A stretch of 64,000 nt of DNA. Origin: Rhynchonema sp. JSB1_4 (lineage: Eukaryota > Nematoda > Chromadorea > Monhysterida > Xyalidae). The stretch's first letter is position 1, and the number at the start of each line of letters is the position of its first letter. The stretch covers positions 1 through 64,000 of the forward strand of contig JASAMV010003486.1 of NCBI GenBank assembly GCA_030248065.1. Reading direction: 5' to 3'. The notes below the pieces were generated by a model. That model was given only the letters and a program-made list of their open reading frames with translations, was not told where the DNA came from and ran no database searches. Below are positions 9,524 to 23,524 of the stretch, in pieces. Position numbers and translations under genes: made by a program.

Positions 9524-11895
9524 CCTAGACGCGGGTGGGTGTTTCACACCGTGTACCCTCCGGAACATATGGCTGTTGGACGGACGTCGTGTTTGCATTC
9601 TGCGTCTGCCGTTGGTGTCACCAAGGCCAGACACCGGGATCCGACCTTCCCCGACCCCATGGCGGGAACACAATCTTTGTGGCACTAAATTTCATCATAT
9701 CACGATAGCAAGCCGTGCGCCTGGCAAAGTGGGGTCTAATCGCGCGATTGAATGCGTATGCCATTATGCTGTGCTTGTGTCCGCACATAATTTGTTTCTG
9801 TGCACCCTCCCGCCCCAATCGCACCATGTTGGGTGCCATATTTGATGTGAACCTGGCTGGAATGTGCCCGAGACACTGCGCGATGGAGCCAAGACACCGC
9901 GGGATCATGAAACTTTGCAAATCATATCAAACTGTGCTGATTTCAACGTGTTTCAGTTCCGTTAAAGTTCCATAACTTCTCACCGAGATCAGAACCTCCG
10001 CACCAGGGCGCTGCGTGGCACAATAAGCTGCTTATGTGTATCACTGTCGCAGCACCCACTTGCACCAAGTTGGTAATATGAATTTTAGATTTTAGCATTG
10101 TGAGCTGCATTCGTGCTTGCACTTTGTGCTGTGAAGTTTGCGACAAGCTCTAGTGTTCCAAGACTGGAATTCCAAAATGTCCCTGGCTGTTTACATGTGA
10201 GATGTTCCTCTACTTACCGGCCAAGCTTTCTTGGTCATGTTTGGATGTTGTTGTACTGATGCACAATCGCCTTTTTCGGTTACCCGTTTTCTGCTTCTTG
10301 TTTCGTACCTTCAACCGTGTTCCTTGTGGACACGAAGCATCATTGTCGATGATGGAACAGGAATTCTGACAAAAATAGGCGCATTTTTCAATACAGTGCC
10401 ATCTCACATAATTACACCCCTTACCTTCCTTATGACGTTTCGACCGTGAATTAAAGAAGTGCACATCTGCGCGCATAATGTACGAAACAATAATATACGA
10501 TACTGAAATAATTACAGTTTTTGTATTTATTACAGACTTTGGGGTTCGAGCTCATTTCTTATCGAGAAGAGTTGATTTCCTCTCGTCAATGTGTACTTTC
10601 GCTCCGTGCAAGAATTGGTCCCTGTGGGACTTTCCCTGTGCGCTTACCTGCGTTATATTACGAGTTTATCCTTTGAGAATCAGGCAGTCTTGCATGTCAT
10701 AACCTCAATCGTACAGTTACCAGCACGGCGTCGCGCTCGTTTGGTTTTTGAGCTGCGTCATCATGCTACGTTGAGCACCAAACATGGTGTAAGGCCATGC
10801 GCCATTTTCAGGCAGGATTTTTCCGAGTTGGCATATTTTATGCAAAAATATCTTAGCGTTGTTGTGTGTATGAAGCACAATTCATGTGGCTAAAAATACT
10901 ACCTCACTGACTGGGTTTAGACGGATTGCAGTCTTTTGGCTCCACGAAGCCCGTAAGCCCGAAGATCCTGTGATGCATAAAAAACAAGCAAAAGTACGCC
11001 CCACCCACCACACCTTTGAAGAAACTTTTCCCGCGCGCGCCAAGCCTTGCGACAAATAGAATTTTCTATTAGTTGTACACTTTATTTTGCCATTTTAGTT
11101 GTTCTTTGGTGCAGAAAGTCGGATTATGGTCTATGGATAGAACCACAGAACTGCCACCGCCCTCAATAAACCAAATTCTTTCTGATGGGAAGCTCTCCTT
11201 CATACTACACGTGGAATATAGGAACATTGCGCTAAGTGGATGTACCATATTATAAATGTTTTAGTGTCACTTTTCCCCAGCGGAGGCGAGTCATTATGAG
11301 AATATAGCAGTGGAAAAATTATTTTCGGGTACCACAAAAGTGTTCCGTTAAGAAAGTGAACGATTAGGTAAAATAGGTATGTATGAACCAACCTTCGGTC
11401 CATCTATTTGAACCCAAACGGGTTGAGGTTGATTTTTTAGCCAAATGCAATTCCCACTGAAACTGTTTTATGCTGAGGCCACTGACTTGATATGCGTTCA
11501 CAACAAGCCGCACAACACGCACTTTCGCTAATATGGACGGTTTTTCAATTTAATGTTTTGAAAAACAAATGGATTTGTTAAACTGTTTGATGTTGTTTGC
11601 TAAACTTTGGTAATGGTTGTATAAATTGAATTTATCGTCCATCGTTTAAAATGATAATTACTTTCAGGCTTTCTTGTTAGTTCCAACCTGCATCGATTGC
11701 CCTGAACATCTGTTGCCAACAGGTGTGCGTTTCCACACACCCGCCAAAAGTGCACAAAAGCAATCCAACAAAAAACGAGCGCAAACGTTACCAAAGTTTT
11801 CCAACCAGAACTCTACACATGTACATATTTCAGCCAACCATCTGAATCTGCCCCTTGATGTTGTTGTCTGAGGCCCACGATCGCCGTTCGACCAG
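9524..11895. other. Intergenic stretch, no gene recognised
   Basis: Only short unrelated ORFs are seen and no recognisable domain or coherent exon set was found. It may hold regulatory sequence for the Ly6 gene that starts at 11896. Confidence 0.5.
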
Positions 11896-13988
11896 ATGCG
11901 TCGCGTATTGACTGCCACCGTCCACGCATCAGCCAATCACCACATTCCATTCAAACAAAACAACCTATCAGCGCACGGCAGATTCAAATTTGAAACATCA
12001 ACAGCCTTGACAATAATTATGCTCATTGTTTGTCTGATTGCTCAAGGAGACTGTGTGAAGCACAACGACCCAGTGCGCGACTACCAGCAACTGTTGCAAG
12101 TCTGGGGCCACAATGACACAAGAACAGACAGAGCGAAACAAACGGCCAGTTCGGATGATGGGCGTCGATTAACATATCACAATCACACTGCTGTACTTGG
12201 TCGCGGCAACTATGCAACATCACTCAGCCGACGCAGAGACAAACGGGACAGGAATTACTATTGTTACAGGCAGGTGTTGCTGTAGTTCGTTCTAGCTATG
12301 CAAATAGCACTTCTGTAACTTATTCAGTGAAACCGAATAGTGTGGCCACGAGCCTGGGCCCAAAACTTTAGATTTGAGATTTCCAAAAATAATGTCCGTG
12401 ATAAGCCCGCTGCTATGTAAAAATGTCCCCCAGCGCATGAAACATAACTGAAAATAGGGGCTTATTCGGAAGTATTTATTCTGGGGTGACTATATTTGGC
12501 ATTGCCACAAATGGTTGTATAATACCTTTTCCACAACATTAACGATTGTGTTGCAGCTGCATGTCTCTGATCGGTTTCAAGTACTGGTACCTTCTGCGTC
12601 AGTACTATTACCCGCCGGCGAGCTACACGGACCAGTGCGATGGGCACACACCAAATATTGACGCGATTGGCATGCAACGATGCCGGGGACGTTGCGTGAC
12701 CATACAGTACAGAATGAATTTGATGGGTTCGTATACATATCTACATTACCCGGACACTGTACCTAAAATTCATGCAGTATACAGTACATTGTGGATATAG
12801 TTCACGCTTGTGCGTTACGCGCATAAAAGTTTAAATAAAAAATCAGATCGGACGTTTTTTTTGGTGACGTGCTGCATCTGCTGGACATCTTCGCACTGAC
12901 GGTAACCAGGTGCACCGCCCGTCTGCGAGATCAGGAGGTGTACCGATTTGCTTATGATAATGTTTCACGCGAATACAGGTGTCATTACGATCCCACTCTA
13001 CATTCGTGGTTGCGCCAAACAGACGGCCCTATACGGTTACTCAAATGAAACGTTGGCCTTTTTGATGCAGTCGCGTCGTGAAAGGTTGGTGGGATTGGTT
13101 AACAAAAGGCCGCCCTGTTTTGGAGTGTTAAGGACGTACCAGACAAGTCACCCACGTGATAAGTCCTAACATAATCACTGTGGGACTGATTGTTATTATT
13201 AAAACCAGAATATCAAAAAATGTTTACGGTAATGAAAGCTACATATGTTTGAAATTCGGCACCTGGCAGGCTGGTCACAATTTAGCGATGAGAGAGTATG
13301 CTGCAATACTTTTGACAACACGTTCACCAGCAATGTGGGTAACACATTTCATTGTGCTCTGTGGACAAGGCTCACATTAAGACTACTACCATATGTACAT
13401 ACAGTAGTTAGACATATGTATGTATGTATGTAGTACTGTTAAGATCGTCAATGCTTGTCGTCGACTCCCATGTACAATTTCTTGCCCTCAAAGGCCCAAC
13501 TTATGCTTCGTTCACGCAACACGAAACAAATTAAACGCGCTGAATCAGCGCGAGAAAGTTTGTTTCGTGTTGCGTGAGAGAACGGGGTACTATAGTTAGG
13601 CATTTATTGGGCTGCTTCAGTTGACGACGAGAGTTGACCACTTGAGCTGACGACTGTACCATGAGCCTGCAACCCCAAAGCAAGCCACCACCATTGGGGG
13701 GGGACGAGCACCAATCTGGTGATGATGAGTGATTGTGCCTGCAGATGTCGTTCCTATCCGGCGTACATGGCGATGACGGCGTTCAATCTGACAGCGCGCA
13801 CGGTTGAGACACGAAACACGAGCGTCAACATTTGTTCATGTTTGGGTGACCGATGCAACACCTACGTTGATCAGCAACGAGTGGTCGTCGTCAACTCGGC
13901 TGCCGACGGAGGAGCGGTTGACCTGTGCTCGTGCCGCATTTGGCTACTGCTCCTCATTGCTTCGTGGTTGTGCGCACGACGCCACTGA
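11896..13988 (+). CDS. Ly6/uPAR three-finger protein 1, ODR-2/HOT-like
   Basis: Four exons join in phase: 11896-12269, 12557-12726, 12979-13084, 13745-13988 (297 residues). The N-terminus has a hydrophobic stretch ending VCLIAQGDC (signal peptide or anchor). Exon 2 begins the Ly6 domain with CYSCMS. Exon 3 carries PLYIRGC, typical of the ODR-2/HOT group. Exon 4 has the closing Ly6 signature CSCLGDRCN and a hydrophobic C-terminal tail that could be a GPI signal or TM segment. Intron 1 splits the Ser codon of CYSC and uses a GC donor (ACAG/GCAGGT); the alternative GT donor two codons later breaks the family match. Likely extracellular and membrane-tethered, in line with the role of ODR-2-type proteins in the nervous system. 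A start at an internal Met near residue 42 is possible. Confidence 0.78.
13512..13577. repeat. 66-bp hairpin in intron 3 of Ly6 gene 1
   Basis: An outer 19-bp perfect inverted repeat (TCACGCAACACGAAACAAA and its complement) encloses an inner CGCGCTGA/TCAGCGCG hairpin with a one-base loop. It may be a tiny inverted-repeat element or a structured RNA. Confidence 0.6.
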
Positions 13989-14764
13989 CTGCGCACTTTG
14001 GACGCTGAGCTGCACACAAACACTGAAACGACTGTAATTGGTGATCAATCTGGCTTTGTATCTATTATGTCACATCAAGAATGTGCGCGTGCGTTACCAA
14101 TCTTTGTTAAATTCTTGTGACAAGATCAAACCAGTCTGATCACAGGTTATGTGCCATACCCCATGAAGTGAAAATATACTGCCTGCGTGTTTCCGAGCTT
14201 CTAAATAAATTGCTTCACAAATTGCGAACTCCAATGAATGCATAAATGATATTTTTGCCTCATTGTTCTATTGCCAATGTATTCAACCACAGTTTTGTTT
14301 TTACTATTTTTTCGAATCAATATTGGTGATCATGCGCTATGCGCATTGTTCATTCATTATGTACACAAATCGTGTTGTAAATAAGGTGAAAAAAATAAAA
14401 ATATCGTTGTGAATGTGGTATTCGCGTCGTTGGGAACATCCGCGACAAATGAACTTTTCGAATTCCGTCTCAAGGTAAATTTGTCGGTTAGCCTCGCAAA
14501 ACAACGAACAACCTGAAGCCACCTCAGCTTGATGATTACATACTAAAATACCAACACGTACATATAAGCGCTCTGCAAACGACCATGTTAATAAAAGGTA
14601 TGTACATATGTAGGGAAACATTTCGCTTCATGACCACCGTTTCGTCAAGCAGGTCGAGTATCGTTGCCAGGTATTACGTGGGTACAGCCAGGTGTAGTAA
14701 GTTTCAAGTGTTTTAACGCCGCTGGTTAACTTCATTGTTGATTCTTCAATATGTTCAGTAGCAC
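13989..14764. other. Intergenic stretch after Ly6 gene 1
   Basis: A/T-rich sequence with several AATAAA strings (for example near 14203 and 14395) that could serve polyadenylation of the preceding gene. No gene seen. Confidence 0.4.
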
Positions 14765-15057
14765 CAAGGGCGGATCCAAGGGGCCACAGGGGCCGTGGCC
14801 CCCCTTTGGTCCATTTTTCGTAAAGTCCATTTTGGCACCGTTTCGGAAGGAAGAAAGAAAAACGACCCCTAAATCGCAGGATTTGAACTCTCATGCACTT
14901 CAAAAGTCCAAAAATCGCGCGCTGCGCGCGTCAAACACACCAATTTTCAATCAATGTTGGCTCTCGCGCGCGCAAAAAGTGCGAAAATTTCGCGCGCGTC
15001 GCGCGCATTGTCACATCTTCGAGCCCCTCCCTTGGCCAAAAGCTGAATCCGCCACTG
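14765..15057. mobile_element. hAT-type MITE, 293 bp
   Basis: The left end CAAGGGCGGATCCAAGG and the right end, read inverted, CAGTGGCGGATTCAGC form imperfect terminal repeats. The element is flanked by an exact 8-bp duplication, AGTAGCAC (14757-14764 and 15058-15065). The interior is CG-rich (GCGCGC runs) and encodes nothing recognisable. Confidence 0.85.
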
Positions 15058-15065
15058 AGTAGCAC

Positions 15066-18000
15066 CACAATACACTGTCCAAAGAGCGGTTGAACATTGC
15101 CTAAATACCCACATTACAATCGACTGGCTCTCGTGGTCGTGCTATCGTACACACTGTACCTACTTTGTTTGTATTCGAAGCACAGTGCTCATCTTTTTTG
15201 CCTGCTTAATGCACCGTTGCAAGAAAGTTATGCATACTAAATGCGACCAAACCCATGGAAAAATTATGCACTGAAGTGCAACAGCACCACATGGAGTAGT
15301 TCATTTATACACTTCGGATATGGAGACATCAACCGAACAAAGAAAATAGAAAAAGCCAGGCTCGGACAGGCTATAAACTGTACAACGAAAGCTGAAAGTG
15401 CAGACAATTGCGCCCCTCACATGTGTTGTTCGAAAAAACAACTGGTTACACAAGTCGGGTTAGGCGTACCATGTCCTCCACCCTCACGATGTGACAACAA
15501 AATGCAGTTGAAAATGCAATTGTGCGGTTCTGTCTCGTCGCAAGTTTGTTTCTGTATCAGCAGTATGACAACACTCTTGTTCGCACTGCGCTGTATTGAA
15601 ACATTGCAACATTGAGTATGTGCGCGCGCGTTCAAAGTGATATAATCAGTTTCAGGACCGACCGGCCCCGACACAGATATGAGCACTCGTTCTCTGTCTC
15701 TCACACACTTGTCAGTTTTTCGGACAAACTCACTCTTCGGAGAGGACATCAGAATCAAAACCCTGATTTTCAAGGCAGACTTTGTTCGTTAGGCGGCTAA
15801 CGTTGTCCTGTCATATACATCGTAGCGCAAAACAGCTCCCGAAAAGTCGCAAACGTTCATGCTCATGGAATAAGAGTCAGTGAGATGCCGGTTTCTGAGT
15901 GCCGCACAATGCGAACGCAGCGCGCATAAAGCCAGGCGTCTGAGGCCAGGTGCCCACAAAACAACTGTGTCCACTTCCTCTGCGTCTAACATGCGCTCAT
16001 TTTGTCGCTTAACCACACTAAAAACGCTCAGATATAACCGGCGACTAAATGACCATCCCCGAGCGGGTTTGGGGTCAGCTTCAGGACTGGTACTGTCTGG
16101 GGGACGGCTTTTATGCTTGTTTTTGGATCCAAGTGCGCGACTTTGGCTTTATTGGTCGCCCCTGGTGCCCACCGGTACCCAACTAATATAGAAAACAGCG
16201 TATCCGACTCACAAGAACGGGTCGGTGCTGCACCTCGCCACGAGTCATGCGATGTGATTTTTAGTCGCGAGCAATTAGCGCTAATTCCGGCCATTTCCAA
16301 GTGTCGCTTTCAAGCAACACGACGAGGAAACGAGCACGGCCGCTTTTCGAAGCTCGGCGCAAAATGTACATTGTGCCGAACGGGTGTCTACATGGTGGCG
16401 GTTGCGTGCTGAGCCACCGTTGAGCTCTCTGTTAATTCTGGCGTTAAATTTGAGCCGAGCTGCCGCGCATGAAACCGACGAATGCCGCGGCATGAGAAAA
16501 AAGGCGTGTTCGTTGATTTGGCTACCCGCCCTTGCCTGACAGTAATCCTGCGTTGTCAGCTTGCGAATGTGTTTTGTGTATTTCGGTCAGAAAAATAAAG
16601 TTAGAAACGCTAATGTTTGGCCAAATCGTTGGTAAAGTTAAAATTTCTTGATTAAACGGTCTTCTAGGTATGTACATATATACGTAGGTGTATGTATGTG
16701 CATGCGGACGGAACGTTTGTTGATCTCCTGTTCCACTGTCCTCCTGTCCTCTAATTTAGGACGAAAATAATTTATTTTTATGTCAGTCTCCTGTACAGAC
16801 GCATTGTTTGGGTCGAATTCTCGAAGACTTCGGCAATGGCTTGCACAATCCATTTTGCGCAATGGAAATGGAGCATGATGAGAACTCACAACCGGCTGAC
16901 CGCAATTTTTATTTTGTTGTGTGGTTTATGCGAACAGCGGCTTTATTCACCGCAAGCGTGTCTTGGGGGACTAAAATGGAATTTACGCACCGAGGTGGAG
17001 AGCGTTTTTCGAGAATTGCTTGCGCTTGCGCGATCGGATTGCGCAAACGAAATGCTGTGTAACGTATCTTAGACGTGGCTGGTGAATTCCATTTCGCTTG
17101 TGCGCGATGATTGCACCCAGTTTGCTTTCGCGAATTCGACCCAGGCGCGTGTGTGCGTGTGTGTGAGTGTTTTGAAGAAACAGAACGAACGCTACAAATT
17201 GCACATTTGCATCAGTGTCGGGCTCGGGTATCCAAAATTTTCACTTTTCCTTTCCTGTATACCGTGGGTAAGGTATGCGACAATAAGGCAGTTTTTCCTT
17301 TGTTTTACATTCGCTGTATTTTTTTGTAGCGTGCGATTTTATGTCGTGTGATATCTTTGGTTAAGCGGTGAAATGGTTTTCAAACCCAGACAGATTTTAG
17401 TTTTAGTTGAGCATGAGCAGCTTTTGAACGCAAGCCCTCTGCAGGTTGCGTTTGTTTCAGCGGCGCTGCGCCACTGTATTGTTCAATCGTTTTTTTGCTG
17501 TGGTTCAAATCGCAAAGTGATTCTCTTTCTGCGTCTTTTTCGTCCGGGATGACGAATAGCAAACTTGATCGGTTACGATGGTCGACTGGCAAAAAGTCAC
17601 TATTGTGATCAATTTGGCAAGTTCAGCCGGCAAAATGGACATGTACAATGAATCAGTCATTTTGCTGTTCGCTTTTTGTTCTTCATTGGAAACCCTCTGT
17701 GAATATCACGCACAGAGACGCAATGTATATATATGTACATAATTGTCATGTGCGAACGCCGTTTTCACAATTGCAACGTGTAAGTGTCCATATGCACCTC
17801 AGGTTAGCGGAACATATGTTTTTGTACCAACAACCAGTAATTGTGCCACAGATCTAACCGCGACTAACACGCAATCGTAATTTTCTGTGAGCGCTCTGAG
17901 ATGTGAATTGATAGCTCAAAAGTGTGGTGCCACAATAGGTATACCCAACGCATGAATGCGCCACAGTCAAATATCCGTTGTCTAATCGCATCCGACATGT

Positions 18001-18832
18001 GGGTGGTCACTAACCTGCCCAGCCAGCCGGCTCCAGTCAAAATGGCCCATTTTTCATCTCACACTCTTGTTGTTGTCTTGAGCAAAAATACCAATTGTAG
18101 GGCACCATTCGTCTGTCAGAGGAGCTCTGAAACCCTGCGCACCTTCTCGAGAACGGCTAGTGGATCAAAACTCGTGAACCGTGAATTCATCACCGGTATG
18201 CGTATAGGTTTCGAGGCATAGTGATGGACAACTGACTTTTCCGGAGTTGAAATTTCATTCTTGTGCATTCTCGTATTATGTATGTCTATAGACTATACAT
18301 TATGCTTTTCTCTCATTCTCGGATAAGGAAAAAAGCAAGTCAGATGAGTTATGCAACGCTCTGAAGCGGTTAGATTACCAACATGCTTCAGTGGACAGTC
18401 TAAAAGTCCAAAAGGTAGGTACAAGTACGAGTTTTTAACGTTACCGCATGTGGAGGCACAAGCTGTGATACATACCTGGTAAGTATATTACTTATCGCCT
18501 GCTTTGCTATTGTCGTTCGCCGGCAATACCAAGTCATATAATATCACCCGCCATGTTTGGTGCAACAGTATGCAACTCATCAGGCACAATGGTTGTCAAT
18601 GGCGCTTAATAAATTTAGTCAAAAAACAACAATTGCAACAGAGTGGTCCTGGGGGTACATCGTCATGTTCAAAATTATGTATTTACACTAATTTACGAGG
18701 CTAATTTACAGTAGATGCTGTCATGGTGACTGACATGGTACAATAATTTTAAGCATGGAAGATTTTGAACGGGGTGGCCATCTTTGAGCTGTGAATGCCT
18801 TCTGTTCGACTGTCTTTATTGTGAGTGACTAA
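15066..18832. other. Intergenic stretch, no gene recognised
   Basis: Short ORFs only. A TATGTACATATATACG-type microsatellite lies near 16670-16700. I saw no coherent exon chain or known domain. Confidence 0.45.
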
Positions 18833-19076
18833 AGGTGGAGTTATACTTGTCTCGTGTGGACACTTTGTCCGCATGGACAAATCTTTGTTCTGGCCGTGAC
18901 TTGTCAATTGTTGGAAGTTCAGCATTGACCAGCATACCATTTGTTCTCCTAGACCTGCTGAACAACTGTTACGATTTTCGAAGCTATTGCTGCAATCAAT
19001 TACAAAGTAGGATCACTACAAAGTTTTGTTCATATGTGGACAAAATGTCCACATGAGGACAAGTATAACTCCACCT
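18833..19076. mobile_element. PIF/Harbinger-like MITE, 244 bp
   Basis: Terminal inverted repeats begin AGGTGGAGTTATACTTGTC and extend about 40 bp with few mismatches (GTGGACA.TTTGTCC inside). Both ends are flanked by TAA, a 3-bp duplication of the kind made by PIF/Harbinger transposases. No coding capacity. Confidence 0.75.
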
Positions 19077-19079
19077 TAA

Positions 19080-21752
19080 CGACGTATACAGTGCTTTACG
19101 ATGGAGACCTATCAGACCTTCTGGCTAAGAACTTTCATTTAACCTGCTGCTTTCAAGTCTGCGTCCGTTACATTCGGCAGAATGCCAGACTAGGAATAGT
19201 TCCGTAATTATGATACATCTGCTTCTGAACTGGGCCCGACATCGTTTCCGGTGCGTCCAGGTTCGCGAGGTGAAGTTGGGTACCGCCGGTCGCTCAGCGT
19301 CTTGAAGACGCCCTTTAGTACCAGGCCAGTCCAGTGTTAACACATGCGGCAAAATGTTGCTCAATAAATCTGCACGCAGTCATTGCTCCCTTGCTGACAG
19401 TTTTCTGTGTCCCTTGAAACCGAGATCCCAATGTACTCATATACTCTTTTTGACCACTTGATTATGTATCACGGGTTAGTACACGATTAGTGTCCAGTCC
19501 AACTACCAGCTGTTTCAAAGAGCTCTGTGAGAAAAGAAGAAGAGAAAAGTCACCCAGCTGGTGCCTTGGGATGAGGATAAACAATCCCACCTCACGCCTA
19601 TGTACATATAGGTACACATTGACATTTCCGGATTAAGATACATAGCCAGTCATGTCCGACTGAATAACACCAACTCGATAAGAAGCTTACGTGGCAGCCG
19701 GGACAGTATCCTTGTAGATCCTGGCTAATCTTGGAGGAAGATACCTTTCAATCTCGAAAATACATACAACTTTCGTTAGCTTCGAAAGCTCCCACGCTTT
19801 ATCGGCTAATGATGTTGTCTGTAATTCGTGCAAACACAGCTGACTGGGTGTCTGCTGTGCAACACACGTGGGATCAGTGAAAACAATAGCGCGACGACAT
19901 TGACATGGGAATAAGAAAGCAGGCCCAAATTAGCGTGATGAAAATAATTATGATATATGGCGTACAACACGCTTGGATAGTGAGGCCCGATGCGTTGATG
20001 ACATCAGACATCCTGCTATACGTTTGTAATACGAAACACCGGCAGTTACTGCAGGTCATTTCACTCCAACTTAATTTAATAAGTGTGTTTGTGCTTTTGG
20101 TGCACTCTGCGGTTCAACACGCCCATGTGGGAAAAATTGCAAACCGGAGAACACTTGCCCTCTGATGTGTGTACAACTTTTGGAGTTTAGGGCTCTAATT
20201 TCTTGTCTTGTGGAAGTTTTCGAGATTTGAGGTCTTGTGGCTTTCATTTCGCAGCACTTTGTTTCACAGCTGCAAAATCCATTTTCTTACTACACAGACT
20301 TGAAAGCATAAGTCGTTCATTAAGCATTCACATTCATGATCTAGCCCTTGGCGCATGGGAAAGCGTTGAGGCTCAGTGCATGTTGCATTTTTCATTAGGT
20401 CTCACTTTGTTCCGGGGGGTACATACACACTATGTACTGTAGTTGTTTTGTCCGTGTTTGGTAGCACACGAAAGCCTGTCTGCAGACAAATTATCGGTAG
20501 TTCCGGAGAACCCAAGTACCTTGGTTCGACCTAAGGCAACTCGTCCGCAAGTTCTCAAAGAATACTGTGAAACCCGAGTCCAGCCCACGAAGGTAAATTG
20601 AGTGAAACAAACATCACCACTACGGCACTCTAATGAGCAAGCATCAAAAATTGTTCGTGAAACTTAGTCAGTGGACATGAATTTCCTGTGCTTTGTATGT
20701 ATGTGCAACGTTAACCCATGTAAATCCCACATTTTTTGCCGGCCTGTAATTTGAGTACACTATCTCTATAATTACACTTTGTGTAGATACACTTTATAAT
20801 TATTCTGAGTGCGTTTAGCTGTGCGAAAACAATGTACAAGCAACGTACAATGTGCGAAAAGCATTCGTTGAACCGAGAGCGAGTTGAATAACAAGTGCGG
20901 TTCTCAGCTGTTTACTTTGTTCCCCGTATCCATTTGTAACCACCAATTTCTGTTTCCTGTTCTTTATCGTTTCGTCTACGTACATAGGTACTCCGTCTTT
21001 AAACGTCTGGCTCTTGTTAACCGAACGATTCGGTTGGTTGTCTTGAATTTTGGGCCGTTAATGTTCTCTATCAAATTCTGTATAAATGCATTCCATTTTA
21101 CTTGGAAAGTGAACACCTCCATGGGTACCATCCTGTGTCCATACAAGCTCACAACAAGCTCAATAATACAGTATTCTCAAATTATTTCCCTTGCTTATAC
21201 CAACCCTTCCAAAACGTGTAAGGGTTTACTGATTATTTTTACCGCGAACAATTTGATGGCATTAGATGTAGGGGGGATGATACCATATGTAGGTACGTCA
21301 AAGAATTGTGTTGGTTACGACTGGTGTAGATTATATTCAAACCGAGATTCCCTTCATATTTTTGGTGGCCATCGACATGTTGATTCGCGACTCATCTGGT
21401 AATATTTCCAATTTGTTCGCAAATTATACATTTGTAGAAACCGACCTGGTTCAGACTGGTGCAAGATCGAAGGCCAAACTGATTGTGCTGTTTGATTGGC
21501 TATTTTTCTTAGCAGCTGGTGGCATATCATTTGTGCTCGTGCTTGTTACAGAAGCACTTCCAAAAGCCTGCCGGGCACAAATATGTGTTTGCGACCTTGA
21601 CTTCACGTTTGTTTCAGACGATACGATCCAATTTGGTCATGTTCTTGGTCGTGACGGTAGACAACACAATAATGTGATCGTCAAATGGGTGTGTTCAGCA
21701 GTTACACCGAGTGAACAGCGTGTCATTGCCCATCTCCGCACGTTTGTTCTCA
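19080..21752. other. Intergenic stretch, no gene recognised
   Basis: Two frames stay open for 150-170 codons (20884-21402 and 21308-21775), but both start at TTG, not ATG, match nothing I know and overlap each other. I do not call them genes. Confidence 0.4.
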
Positions 21753-23524
21753 ATGCGAATCACACGGCTGCTTAGAGCATCGAGCCCGTCGTGTCCCGTC
21801 AAACTGCCGGTCTTCTGTCCCGTCATCCGGTGGTGCCCCGTTGTTGCCTGGCTGCTCATTGTGCCTTACGGGCGATTCGCTTGCATTCTCATCTTGCTCA
21901 TCACAACACCATTGATGTTTCACGGCGGTGACTGTTCCCGGGTGAAACATCACCACAGACGACATGCACTGCGCAGAGCGTTGCAGCAGCCGGCCACCGC
22001 CGTCAAGCCCGGATACGATCCCAGGGAATTGTTCTTTTCGAGACAAACCAACGCTTCACAACCGGTCGTCACCCAGGTGTCAGCTGTTTGTCTTGTTTTT
22101 GAAATATCGAACCTGGCCAAGACATAAATTTCATGCGAAATTACAACATCAGTGAAGATCGCTTTATCACCAATTTTATGATATCAACCACACGGGGAGC
22201 TTAACTTGTTGGATATGTGATTACAGTCGAGATCGAGAATTTTATGAATTTAACAATGCGACTTTCAGACGCGCACCCGCACCTACTCGTCTTGGTCGGA
22301 CCACCGCTGTTACAGTTGCATGTCGGCGCTGGGCGAAACGCACTGGCAGTACTTGAAACATCTGTACTACAAGCCAACCATCAGTTCGAGTCACTGTGAT
22401 TCACAATTAACGCTGCCTAAAGTCGGCCTGAGACCGTGTGCTCGGACATGTGTGACGTTGATATTTCAGATGAACTTGATGGGTGAGTTTAAGTCTTATC
22501 AGTGGTAATCATTAAAACTACGATTTTATTGAGATTAACTACAGTTGACCAGATACTACAGTTGACTTACATATTTCGCACGGTACGCAATCGAATAAAT
22601 TAAGTATCTCGATGGGCATGATAACAGTGATTGTATCAGTGATCATTCGTGTGACCCGAATTAGGGGCTCAAATTACATAGAAGTTGAAAAATGTTTGCT
22701 CTCGCAAACAAACCAGTTCAATATGATTACCACAAATATGGCCTGGGTCTGAATCTTTAACTTGAAACGGACTTCAGTCAGACAAATTGTCTCTATTGGA
22801 CTTGAGAAATTTGTTTGCCTCTTGTATTCAACTTTTATGTGAACGGAGAGAGCCACATTTCCACTGATTTGTTTGCGAGAGCAAACATTTTTCAACTTGT
22901 GTAAGATGTATATACGTATGTCTGAAGACGTTTCCCCAGGCGTCACCACTGTGCCAATCTACCTGCGCGGTTGTTCGAACGAGATCGCCATATCCGGATT
23001 CACGAACTATTCGCGCAGTTTCATTCATCACGTTCGTCTGGAGACGTGCAGAAACCTGGCCATGTATGAGGTGGGTGCACAGGGACGCAACGGTACTGGG
23101 AACTATGTAATTGTGTATTTGCGAGGCATCGATGTTCTCGACTAATCACAGCATTTTCAGTATTTTATCCTGAATAACAGAATAACAATCTGTCCTTTTG
23201 TAACAGCATATTCCATGACTTTGTCGTGTTTCGTGTGTACTCGAAATAAAAAAAGAGAGAATGACGCAGGTGTTCAACGGATACACGGAACAAGACGTTG
23301 ACACCGACATCATTGTGTGTCCATGTCTCGGTTCGAGATGCAATTCGTATGTGCAACGACGATTCCTGGAGCCCAGACGTGAATGGCGGACTAACGCCGG
23401 CAGCTCGACTCGACTCAAACCAGGAGCTTTATGGATCATTCGAAAACGGCATTATTCGGTTGTGATTCCGCACATTGTTTGCACTGCCTTGATTTTATAT
23501 TTTCTTTTTACGGACATTATTTAA
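21753..23524 (+). CDS. Ly6/uPAR three-finger protein 2, ODR-2/HOT-like
   Basis: Four exons join in phase: 21753-22076, 22269-22482, 22940-23070, 23270-23524 (307 residues). The N-terminal part has a hydrophobic segment (FACILILLITTPLMF). Exon 2 carries RCYSCMSALGETHW, aligning with paralogue 1 but without the intron inside the Ser codon. Exon 3 has PIYLRGC and a CRNLAMYE segment. Exon 4 has CPCLGSRCNSY, the closing Ly6 signature, and a hydrophobic C-terminal end suited to a GPI signal. The last intron sits after the CRNLAMYE segment, about a dozen residues downstream of its place in paralogue 1. Intron 2 contains an inverted-repeat element (22682-22898). Convergent with paralogue 3. Confidence 0.78.
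22682..22898. mobile_element. Small inverted-repeat element (MITE-like), 217 bp
   Basis: Termini starting AAGTTGAAAAATGTTTGCTC form near-perfect inverted repeats of about 32 bp. It lies in intron 2 of Ly6 gene 2. No clear target duplication was found. Confidence 0.65.

Noticed and set aside
14893..15062. ORF with RARR/AHC motifs
   Set aside because: Lies within the 293-bp hAT-type MITE and reads through its CG-rich interior.
20884..21775. Two overlapping open frames of 155-172 codons
   Set aside because: Both start at TTG, overlap in different frames, have no known domain and no neighbouring exons that fit.
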